Part shown: positions 16,198-23,043 of the stretch, one piece after another
Layout: each line of letters begins with the position of its first letter
Numbering within the stretch: the stretch's first letter is position 1
Source: a virus
Direction: 5' to 3' (one strand)
DNA: 59,329 nt
Virus record (IMG/VR): IMGVR_UViG_3300009034_000040
Coordinates: 1 to 59,329 of that record
Translations under genes and position numbers: made by a program
Notes under the pieces: model-generated
The model's input: only the letters and a program-made list of their open reading frames with translations
The model's database searches: none
What the model was told of the DNA's origin: nothing

Positions 16198-16336
16198 AAC
16201 ACCTAAATACCTTAACTTCCGTGTAACACCTAAAGAGTATTCTGATTTCTGGTATGTAGCTTCTTTGCTAGGAGAATCCAAGAAGAAGCCAGCCTTCCTC
16301 AAGATGCTCGCTAAGATAACGGAGTTACTTGAATGA
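16178..16336 (+). CDS. Ribbon-helix-helix-like DNA-binding protein 3
   Basis: A 52-residue frame starting with GTG at 16178, nine bases after AAGGAGG. It shows the same strand-helix-helix plan: YLNFRVTPKEYSDFWYVASLL followed by a FLKMLAKITELL helix. Its TGA overlaps the ATG of the next gene. It is the third such protein in a row. Confidence 0.6.
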   Translation: MKDTKSKTPKYLNFRVTPKEYSDFWYVASLLGESKKKPAFLKMLAKITELLE

Positions 16337-16518
16337 CACCATACACAACAGTAGAAGTCATTAGAATCTGTATGTTCTGTAAGAAACCAGTATCTAAACT
16401 TGTTAAGGTTAATACTAGAATGTCTCCTGAAATCCTAGCAGACTTTAAGAAATTTCACTCAAAAGGTACAAGTCGCTATACTATCTGTGCTGACTGTAAA
16501 TTAAGGAGTAAAAGATAA
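16333..16518 (+). CDS. Zinc-finger microprotein, 61 residues
   Basis: The product has two cysteine pairs, CMFC and CADC, about 40 residues apart with a charged helix between. ATG overlaps the TGA of regulator 3, so translation is likely coupled. It may act in transcription with its neighbours. Confidence 0.6.
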   Translation: MTPYTTVEVIRICMFCKKPVSKLVKVNTRMSPEILADFKKFHSKGTSRYTICADCKLRSKR

Positions 16519-16521
16519 CTA

Positions 16522-16899
16522 TTGAAAATTCACTATAGATGTTTCTCTAAACTAGAATCTAAAATAGTACGATCACTACTTGACTTAATATTACTTAAAA
16601 AGATTAAGGATGAGACTGCTACTTATCTCTATAAGATTAGAACGTCCATCCTCAATTCCTACAATGTTAATTTCGGTTTCAGTACCCTTCAAGAAACATT
16701 AAAGTTTTTAGAGTCAAAAGAATTCATCTCTAGTAAAATTACAAGAACAAACGTTTATCATCGCTTAATTGTAAATTATACTATTACTGAGAAAGGGTTA
16801 GAATATCTAAAAGATTCCGTACCTAAGCTAAAAATAACGTTTGACCTCTTACAGAAACAATTCAACTCTAATAATCAAGATTCTCTTAAAACTAAATAA
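16522..16899 (+). CDS. Winged-helix DNA-binding protein
   Basis: The 125-residue product reads as a winged helix: helices SKLESKIVRSLLDLILL and FGFSTLQETLKFLESKEF, then the wing ISSKITRTNVYHRLIVNYTITEKGLEYL, where TITEKGLEYL is the usual last strand-helix of such regulators. It starts with TTG at 16522 and ends one base before the convergent glycosyltransferase gene. It probably regulates viral transcription. Confidence 0.65.
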   Translation: MKIHYRCFSKLESKIVRSLLDLILLKKIKDETATYLYKIRTSILNSYNVNFGFSTLQETLKFLESKEFISSKITRTNVYHRLIVNYTITEKGLEYLKDSVPKLKITFDLLQKQFNSNNQDSLKTK

Positions 16900-17628
16900 T
16901 TAAATTCTCCCGTCTTTCTTAGCCCAGTCAGTACTCCAGCTTTTCCATTTACCTCTAATTCTATGAGTAAGCTGTATTGTACCATCTAAGTAAACTCTAT
17001 ACCCTGAATCTCTTGCTTGCTTGCAGTATCCAAAGTCTTCTGCCCAACCCTCTATTAATGGGTAAAAGTTTATTCGTCTATCCTGTAATATCTTTCTAGG
17101 AATACTTAAGCAACCAGCACTAGTAGCTAACACTTCTTCTAATGGGTAGTACAATCGGTTTCTAAGTCTGTTCTTAGCTTTACTTATAGGACTCTTAAAT
17201 AACGTAGCTATCATTCTTCCTTCTGGGAATTCCCTTAAGTAAGCTCCACCTACTAAACAGTTAGGAGCAGTGGTTAATCCCTCTATTAAGTCTGTAGAAT
17301 CTATCAATATATCGCTATCTATAAAAATAGCAAAGTCTGGATCTAACCTTCTAGCTCTTGTCAGTAACAACTGTCTAGCATGAGCAATAATATCATAGCA
17401 TCGTTCCCAAGGTAAGCTCTTAGGTTCTACTGTCCAAAACCTTATTATATCTGTCGATATACCTGATTTATTGCCAAAAGTATATATTAAGTCTAAAGTC
17501 TTGTCTTCTGAATTATTTTCACAAAATATAACTTTATCTGGTGTAGGCTGTAACGCATATACTCGCTTCATCCACTCTTGGAAAATATCTTCTATCATAA
17601 ACACAGGTACTAGTAGTAAGGTTTTCAT
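16900..17628 (-). CDS. Glycosyltransferase, GT-A type
   Basis: The 242-residue product starts with LLLVPVFMIED and a VIFCENNSEDKTLDLI segment, the nucleotide-sugar end of GT2-like enzymes, followed by DFAIFIDSDILI, whose DSD is the metal-binding DxD motif, and GWAEDFGYCKQARDSG, an ED acceptor motif. It may glycosylate virion or host surface components. It ends convergently with the plus-strand winged-helix gene with no spacer. Confidence 0.8.
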   Translation of the reverse strand: MKTLLLVPVFMIEDIFQEWMKRVYALQPTPDKVIFCENNSEDKTLDLIYTFGNKSGISTDIIRFWTVEPKSLPWERCYDIIAHARQLLLTRARRLDPDFAIFIDSDILIDSTDLIEGLTTAPNCLVGGAYLREFPEGRMIATLFKSPISKAKNRLRNRLYYPLEEVLATSAGCLSIPRKILQDRRINFYPLIEGWAEDFGYCKQARDSGYRVYLDGTIQLTHRIRGKWKSWSTDWAKKDGRI

Positions 17629-17646
17629 ATCTAAGTCCTCTCATAA

Positions 17647-17817
17647 CTAAAACCGCTTATACCATTCCGTAGGTTCTATACCCTTAGCTTTATTTTCTTT
17701 CTCTCGTTTCCTATAAGCTAAATAACAATCAGTTAATAGACTGCATTCGTTACAGTTCTCTCCTTTGGCTTGGTTAAAGAAGTGTGTAAAGCATTTCTTG
17801 CTGCATTGAACAGTCAT
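17647..17817 (-). CDS. Cysteine-rich microprotein, 56 residues
   Basis: ATG at 17817 lies just behind the TAG of the gene before. Cysteines fall in a C-x3-C ... C-x2-C-x5-C pattern, followed by a basic helix. A metal-binding role is likely; partner unknown. Confidence 0.55.
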   Translation of the reverse strand: MTVQCSKKCFTHFFNQAKGENCNECSLLTDCYLAYRKREKENKAKGIEPTEWYKRF

Positions 17818-17819
17818 TT

Positions 17820-18017
17820 CTAATCCTCTTCTTCTTCCTCAGTATATCTAGGACTCCAAGTTCCTTCTTGTTGTTTCTTTTCTTTTTTCTTTAAAAGTAC
17901 CCAAGCTTCTTTCTGAAGTTTACCTTTCTCATCATATTCATGTACTACTTTCCACTTAGCAATATCTTTCGTAGTCTTGTTATGTTTATTATCTAGATAT
18001 AATACTTTTATAGACAT
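17820..18017 (-). CDS. Small charged protein, 65 residues
   Basis: The product has a strand-rich start (SIKVLYLDN), a WKVVHEYDEKGKLQKEAWVLL middle that resembles the first strands of the phosphoesterase protein encoded upstream, and a poly-glutamate tail. ATG overlaps the TAA of that gene (TAATG-type). Function unknown; it may be a companion of its neighbour. Confidence 0.5.
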   Translation of the reverse strand: MSIKVLYLDNKHNKTTKDIAKWKVVHEYDEKGKLQKEAWVLLKKKEKKQQEGTWSPRYTEEEEED

Positions 18018-19570
18018 TACTTCTCACCTGTCATACGCTTTAAATATTTAAGAAAAATCCCGTCAACTTGTTTACTTCTACCTGATTTATGAAATCCATA
18101 ACATTCTGCAAAAGCTTCTTCAGCACCTTTCATATAAGCATAATCAGAAGGAAACTTATAACCCATCTTAATTCCTCTATGATAAACATTTTCCCATTCA
18201 CGCCTATCACTAGAACTAAGTCGTTCCCATTTGCTATGGGCTACTTCATGAAATACTACTCTATTTAATTCAGGATCTGTCAAGTACTTACGTTCTAATC
18301 TCATCTCACCAGTTGATTTGCTAAAAGTTGCATCAGCACTAATTCTCTCACCACCTATTGAAAAGACATCTGCCTCATCTACTACGCTAATCTTTTTTAC
18401 ACCTTCTAAATCTTCTTTAGGCAATCTATTTAACACTGATTCTACTATATGTGTTTCTACTTCATCCTTTTGACCCTCTATCCTATACCCTTTAGGCTTA
18501 GGTTTTTTAGCATATTGTTCCGCTAATTCTCTAGTACGACTCCTAATTTTCTCAGGTACTTTCTCCCAATCTGTAATTTCCACACAGATATGTTGACCAT
18601 CATCAGTTATCCATTTACCTCCCGCTTGACTACACCAATCCTCAGCCTTACGTTCTGCTCTAGCTCTAGCTACCTCTTGCTCTATATCCTCTCTAGCTTG
18701 TGGTGAAGGTTGCTTAATCCAATCTATCTTCCAATAACCTTCATCCTCATGCTCTACTGGATCTAAAGGTTTCTGGTCTTCAGGTTTCATAAACAACCAT
18801 GCCCAATGCTTATACTCCTTACCTATCTTTAACTTGCGAAGTACAAACCTACCTTTCAGTTCTTTGCCATAGAAGAAGTACTCATGTAAATCCTTACGTT
18901 GTACTCCGTACTTAACTTCTCCTTTATCAAGTATCTCCATCCTAGCTATCTCTATGTAACGAGCTACTTCTTTCTCTTCTGGTGGTTCAGTATGTCTAGT
19001 TGGAAACCGTAACTCTCCTTCTCTAGTTAACCATTCCTTAGGATGTACATGTTTAGGTGTTGCTTGAGTTCTCTGAGCTGGCTTAAGCCTTTCTTTAAAA
19101 GCTCCCCAACTACTTATTCCTTCTGGCACTGGAGGATGTAGAGTCACACCTATTAACTTACCGTTTATTTCCATTCGTAAATCTATGTGATCTCTAATCT
19201 TCATTATCCTAAATAGTTCTTTCTTTAACGAACTGTTCTCTAACCACTGAACTATCTCATTAGAACATTCCTCTAGTAAACCTAAACCTTTATGCATCTC
19301 CTCAGGTTTTTCTCCTGGCTTAATCCTTTCTTTCCTTCCTGTAGGCCAATGTCTCTGTAGTACAAATGTAGTCTTCTGTTTAGACTTCCACTTATAGTAC
19401 TTCTCTGGTAAAGGTTCTCCTTCTTTAGCTAACTCTTCGTAATCTGGTAACTTCTTAGCTTTCTTAACTTCCTTCTTAACTATGAAGAATTCTCTAATTG
19501 TTCTTCCTTCTTTATCTTCTTCTCTTAACCAAGTACCTTTATTAGTTTTAAATTCCTTAATCTTTACCAC
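18017..19570 (-). CDS. LigD-type 3'-phosphoesterase domain fused to a zincin protease
   Basis: The 517-residue product has three parts. Residues 65-290 resemble the LigD phosphoesterase: FVLQRH with candidate catalytic His74, then after an insert of about 50 residues DHIDLRMEINGKL with His128, Asp130 and Arg132, and the later KGRFVLRKL and WAWLFMKPE strands. The known enzyme trims 3' ends before non-homologous end joining. Residues 311-330 carry a WC..GGKWIT..G.HICV module shared with the next gene. Residues 330-517 hold VVFHEVAH (441-445) and EEAFAECY (484-491), an HExxH-plus-E zinc peptidase pattern. GTG start overlaps the ligase gene by 14 bases. Placed in the head gene cluster, it may be packaged. 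Confidence 0.7.
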   Translation of the reverse strand: MVKIKEFKTNKGTWLREEDKEGRTIREFFIVKKEVKKAKKLPDYEELAKEGEPLPEKYYKWKSKQKTTFVLQRHWPTGRKERIKPGEKPEEMHKGLGLLEECSNEIVQWLENSSLKKELFRIMKIRDHIDLRMEINGKLIGVTLHPPVPEGISSWGAFKERLKPAQRTQATPKHVHPKEWLTREGELRFPTRHTEPPEEKEVARYIEIARMEILDKGEVKYGVQRKDLHEYFFYGKELKGRFVLRKLKIGKEYKHWAWLFMKPEDQKPLDPVEHEDEGYWKIDWIKQPSPQAREDIEQEVARARAERKAEDWCSQAGGKWITDDGQHICVEITDWEKVPEKIRSRTRELAEQYAKKPKPKGYRIEGQKDEVETHIVESVLNRLPKEDLEGVKKISVVDEADVFSIGGERISADATFSKSTGEMRLERKYLTDPELNRVVFHEVAHSKWERLSSSDRREWENVYHRGIKMGYKFPSDYAYMKGAEEAFAECYGFHKSGRSKQVDGIFLKYLKRMTGEK

Positions 19571-21506
19571 TTAAATATTCCTCCATAAACTTATAAGTCT
19601 TAGGATTTCTTAATTTAACCCCAGCTGGATCTTTTTTATACCAAACAAAGGCTTCAGCAAACCCTTCATCCCAATTAACATTAGCATACTTACTAACCTT
19701 TTCTTCTTTCCAAACAGTTTCAGTCCAACGATTCGCCGTTTCATAATCTTGTGGTGCAACTACATGACCAAATTCATGATAGATAGTTTCTTTAGTTGAA
19801 CCCTTAAAAAATCCCATTTCTTTAGTTCTTTTATCATAATAACCACCTACAAAAGGCATTCCATATTTTTTATATTCTGAAGGAACTTCTTTACCTTTAG
19901 ATCGATAAAACTCATCTAAAGTATAAGGCTCTCGACTAATTCTAATATAGTCTACTCGCTTCTTTTTTTTCTCTGGTAAATGATTATATAAAGAACTTAC
20001 TTCATCTACTGTTTCCCTTCTTCCAACATCAAATATCAATTTAGTCTTATGATCTCTAGAAATTAAAGTTCTCTCAGTTAATCCTTCCCCTAAATCTCTA
20101 TCCTCTCCTATACATATATGCTTCCCCTCAACAGTTATCCACTTCCCACCCTGCTCACTACACCAATCAGCCTTCTCTACCTCTCTAGGCAAAGTTAATC
20201 CGCTAAGTCTCATAAGAACGTTCATCGAATCAGGTCTATTACGTTCTCTCACATGCTCTAAAACCTTAGGCTCAAAAACACCAAATGTGTAACAATCAGT
20301 TCCCTCTATCTTATATCTATTAACCTCAGGAGTGAAAACTCTAATTATATCTCCAACCTTAACTTTAATAGAAGTATTAAATGTCTTACCGAAATATGCC
20401 CAAGTCTTCCCTTTCAACTCTATTACTTTCTTAGGTTTCTTCTCTTTAACTACAGAAGCACATTCCTTAGAATACGGTCCAGCAGCTATATGGTAATTAT
20501 ACACACCAACTATAGGCTTCCCTTCTAAAGGTCCCTTCTTGTGCTTAGGTTGCTCTATATCCACAACTATACAATCTATCTCTTTAAGGTTCTTCAGTTT
20601 AAACCAAGTCTTGTTATGAGCTATGTCCTTAGCAGCCTTAATGTACTTACCCTCTAAAGTTTTAATCATAGCTCCCTCAGAACCCTTCATAGCTCTAACC
20701 TTCTTGATGGCTGCTAGTAATTCTTTCTCAGTCTTACATATAAACCCTCTCTTACCTATTACGGTAGGCTTCAAATGTTTAGTAGTCTTAATCTTCTTTA
20801 AGTAATCAAGTCGTTCTTTATACGGTAAATCTCTTAAGTCTTTTCCTTCCCAGTAAAGTACGTCAAATACCCAGAACTGAGATTGTTCGTCTTTTTCCTC
20901 TAAGTATTCCTTTCCGTTAGCGTAACCTATAAAACTAGTTCTATGTAAGACTTGATCGTTTACAACTAATACTCCTTCTGAATCTACTACTGTTCCTTTA
21001 GGTAATGCCTCATTAATATCAGTTACAGCTTTCTTAAACTTATTAGACTTCTTAAATCCTTCATCCTCTGAGAATAGTTCTACTGTATTACTCTTATGTA
21101 TCTGAATCCTCATGCCGTCTATCTTTATATCTACATAAGCTGGTAGGCTAAAGTCTTTATCATCAAATAGTTCTTTAGCTTCAAATATCCTTGTTGCTGG
21201 TTTATTAGGTTTAACAAAACTACCTACTCCTTTCTTTAAGCATTTATCCAGTGGGTGATTAGTCCAAAACCACTTATCATATCTACTTAATGTTTCTGTC
21301 GCTACTTCTTTATAACGCTTCTCTATTTTGCTTCTTATCTCTGGATGTCTATCCCATGCAGTTCTAAGTCTAGCTATTTCAAATGTTAAGTACTTCCAAC
21401 TCTTTCTCTTTAAACTGTTATTCAAGACTGTAATAGTCTCCGCTTCATTAACTTCTTTATCTGTGCATCCGTGTAGTATTTCCTTAAGTTCTCTAGCTTC
21501 TGCCAT
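19557..21506 (-). CDS. ATP-dependent DNA ligase fused to a zincin protease
   Basis: The 649-residue product carries a full ligase core: motif I KIDGMR with Lys128 as the AMP site, DSEGVL (motif III), FDVLYWEG (IIIa), EGAMIK (IV) and WFKLK (V), then an OB fold to about 425. A linker with WC..GGKWIT..G.HICI (448-467) leads to a C-terminal domain with IYHEFGHVV (HExxH at 577-581) and DEGFAEAF (614-621), a gluzincin-like peptidase. The fusion is unusual. It overlaps the gene before by 85 bases, so the exact start is uncertain, but the catalytic core is unaffected. It is paired with the phosphoesterase gene and lies between MuF and capsid genes. Confidence 0.85.
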   Translation of the reverse strand: MAEARELKEILHGCTDKEVNEAETITVLNNSLKRKSWKYLTFEIARLRTAWDRHPEIRSKIEKRYKEVATETLSRYDKWFWTNHPLDKCLKKGVGSFVKPNKPATRIFEAKELFDDKDFSLPAYVDIKIDGMRIQIHKSNTVELFSEDEGFKKSNKFKKAVTDINEALPKGTVVDSEGVLVVNDQVLHRTSFIGYANGKEYLEEKDEQSQFWVFDVLYWEGKDLRDLPYKERLDYLKKIKTTKHLKPTVIGKRGFICKTEKELLAAIKKVRAMKGSEGAMIKTLEGKYIKAAKDIAHNKTWFKLKNLKEIDCIVVDIEQPKHKKGPLEGKPIVGVYNYHIAAGPYSKECASVVKEKKPKKVIELKGKTWAYFGKTFNTSIKVKVGDIIRVFTPEVNRYKIEGTDCYTFGVFEPKVLEHVRERNRPDSMNVLMRLSGLTLPREVEKADWCSEQGGKWITVEGKHICIGEDRDLGEGLTERTLISRDHKTKLIFDVGRRETVDEVSSLYNHLPEKKKKRVDYIRISREPYTLDEFYRSKGKEVPSEYKKYGMPFVGGYYDKRTKEMGFFKGSTKETIYHEFGHVVAPQDYETANRWTETVWKEEKVSKYANVNWDEGFAEAFVWYKKDPAGVKLRNPKTYKFMEEYLSGKD

Positions 21507-21778
21507 GACTCTAACATTATCTGTTTATTAGTCTTAGGTTGAGTACGTCTTTTATCGGTGTTCATCAGTTCTTGTTTAGTCAAGGTCTTCTCATAGATTC
21601 CTTTACCTATCTGTGCTCCACACTTCCTACACCATAGAATAGGTACACCATTCATAACTCTAGTTTCTAGGTAACTTCCTCCTTTCCCTCGATGTAAACC
21701 TGATTTGCAAGCAAGAGGTTTATCGAAAGCTCTAGGATGAGTAATCATCTTATATCCAGGTCTTACGAATATTGGCAA
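21422..21778 (-). CDS. Zinc-binding protein, 118 residues
   Basis: The product has a C...C..H region (ACKSGLHRGKGG) and WCRKCG, which together could bind zinc, followed by a basic helical tail. It starts with TTG at 21778. Its last 85 bases overlap the 5' end of the ligase gene in another frame. Function unknown. Confidence 0.5.
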   Translation of the reverse strand: MPIFVRPGYKMITHPRAFDKPLACKSGLHRGKGGSYLETRVMNGVPILWCRKCGAQIGKGIYEKTLTKQELMNTDKRRTQPKTNKQIMLESWQKLENLRKYYTDAQIKKLMKRRLLQS

Positions 21779-21779
21779 A

Positions 21780-22025
21780 CTATTTCTCTTCCTTCTTAAT
21801 TCTCTTCCAGATAATGAACTTCTTGTCTAACATCAGATACCAATCCCATTCATTATTCCATGCTCTACTCCTATTACAATCTACACAAGGAGTACCACAA
21901 GATTCACCCACATTAAAACACCCTTTACAAGTAGGAATAGGTTTAGTTTCTTCTTGTAAATAGTATTCTCCTCGAATCTTGGTGAGAATCTTCTTCACAT
22001 CTGGAAGTAAAAAAGGTTCACTCAT
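21780..22025 (-). CDS. Cysteine-rich protein, 81 residues
   Basis: Four cysteine pairs (CKGC, CGTPC, CVDC) lie in a 20-residue core, followed by an aromatic, basic end (WDWYLMLDKKFIIWKR). It looks like a zinc-binding, possibly nucleic-acid-binding protein. ATG start overlaps the TGA of the gene before. Confidence 0.55.
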   Translation of the reverse strand: MSEPFLLPDVKKILTKIRGEYYLQEETKPIPTCKGCFNVGESCGTPCVDCNRSRAWNNEWDWYLMLDKKFIIWKRIKKEEK

Positions 22026-22420
22026 TTCTTCTTCTCCTTAACTTTCTTTCTAGGTTTCCAAGTTCCTTTACCGTATTCCTGAGGTATCATTCCCATAGCT
22101 CTAGATTCCTCTGGAGTACGAGATGTCGGTCTTAAATCTCTAACAGGTGTAACTACAGGAGGAGTTCTTTTTTCTGGTATATCTATTACTGGAGCATCTA
22201 AGAACTCTCCTACTGGAATTGTACCTATCTTAATTTTCTCTAAGTCTGGATCGTTCTGTCGTTTAGCTCGTTGTGCTGTAGGTCCAGTAGGATTCCTTAT
22301 TATAGTAAATTCCCATTTCTTGTAAGGTACTATCTGAATATCTCCTCTAGCAGTAACTATTTCTTTATCTCCTTTGTACTGACCTCTTCCCCTTAAAGTT
22401 AAGTCTTTAGTTTTTCCCAT
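22022..22420 (-). CDS. Basic proline-rich protein, 132 residues
   Basis: I chose the ATG at 22420, five bases after GGAGGTG. The product begins with strands (DLTLRGRGQYKGDKEIV), has a proline-rich disordered middle and ends in a run of lysines. A structural or DNA-binding role inside the head is possible, but the family is unknown. Confidence 0.5.
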   Translation of the reverse strand: MGKTKDLTLRGRGQYKGDKEIVTARGDIQIVPYKKWEFTIIRNPTGPTAQRAKRQNDPDLEKIKIGTIPVGEFLDAPVIDIPEKRTPPVVTPVRDLRPTSRTPEESRAMGMIPQEYGKGTWKPRKKVKEKKK

Positions 22421-22523
22421 TACAGCACCTCCTTTCATAACATTCTATCAGTATAACATCTTCTGAAGATAAATATTTAAACACTAAAGGAGCACCACAT
22501 TTTTCACATTTCATTAAATACAT
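22407..22523 (-). CDS. Zinc-finger microprotein, 38 residues
   Basis: ATG at 22523 follows AGAGGT at the end of the MuF gene. The product has MKCEKCG and ECYERRCC pairs framing a short hairpin, a small treble-clef-like zinc site. The frame is open further upstream but that part overlaps MuF and is likely not translated. Confidence 0.5.
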   Translation of the reverse strand: MYLMKCEKCGAPLVFKYLSSEDVILIECYERRCCNGKN

Positions 22524-22530
22524 ATTATTC

Positions 22531-22806
22531 TTAACCTCTAAAGAATATATCCCACATACAGCGACATGAAGGATGTGAAGGCATCCTAGGTAAGAACATT
22601 CCTGTATGGTATCTCCTACCATTCTGACTGTCACAGTAGTTACACGTACGTGCATCAATCACAGATACCCACATTAACTCCTTAAACCCTGCTTCTCTAA
22701 ATGCTCCTTTCAAAGCTCCATTGTAAGTTCTAAGACTGAAGTCGTGTGCTAAGTCCTCCATGCGAATTAGAATTCCCTTGTCTGAAGTCCAAAATTCTTC
22801 TGACAT
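22531..22806 (-). CDS. MuF / SPP1 gp7-type minor head domain, stand-alone
   Basis: The 91-residue product holds the diagnostic C-terminal signature of the phage Mu F / SPP1 gp7 family: WVSVIDARTCNYCDSQNG ... MPSHPSCRC. Full members have 250 or more residues with a long helical N-terminus, absent here. That helical part may be the C-terminal end of the unusually long portal protein. The domain usually works at the portal during head assembly and DNA ejection. Confidence 0.8.
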   Translation of the reverse strand: MSEEFWTSDKGILIRMEDLAHDFSLRTYNGALKGAFREAGFKELMWVSVIDARTCNYCDSQNGRRYHTGMFLPRMPSHPSCRCMWDIFFRG

Positions 22807-22816
22807 CTCTTAACTC

Positions 22817-23032
22817 CTAAAGTAATTCTCCAAACAGTGCCTCTAATTCTTGTTTTAAAGTCTGGTATTTCCCTATTAAAGCATCGATATCTGAAGCAGG
22901 GATATATTTGACCTCTCCGTTAATCTTATATGTAAATAATGCTGTATCATGAAGTATAGCTAACTCAGTAATCTTGTCATGTATCTCTTGTAGTTTTCTT
23001 CTATTAGTTTCAACCTGAGTTCTAGTTACCAT
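22817..23032 (-). CDS. Small helical protein, 71 residues
   Basis: Two helices (RRKLQEIHDKITELAILHD and KYQTLKQELEALFGELL) flank a short strand pair with YKINGEVKYIPA. It lies between the fibre and MuF genes. It may be a fibre or head accessory. No family recognised. Confidence 0.5.
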   Translation of the reverse strand: MVTRTQVETNRRKLQEIHDKITELAILHDTALFTYKINGEVKYIPASDIDALIGKYQTLKQELEALFGELL

Positions 23033-23043
23033 ATCATCACCCC

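Noticed and set aside
22407-22658. An 83-codon version of the zinc-finger microprotein.
   Set aside because: Its first half overlaps the MuF gene; the ATG at 22523 has the ribosome site.
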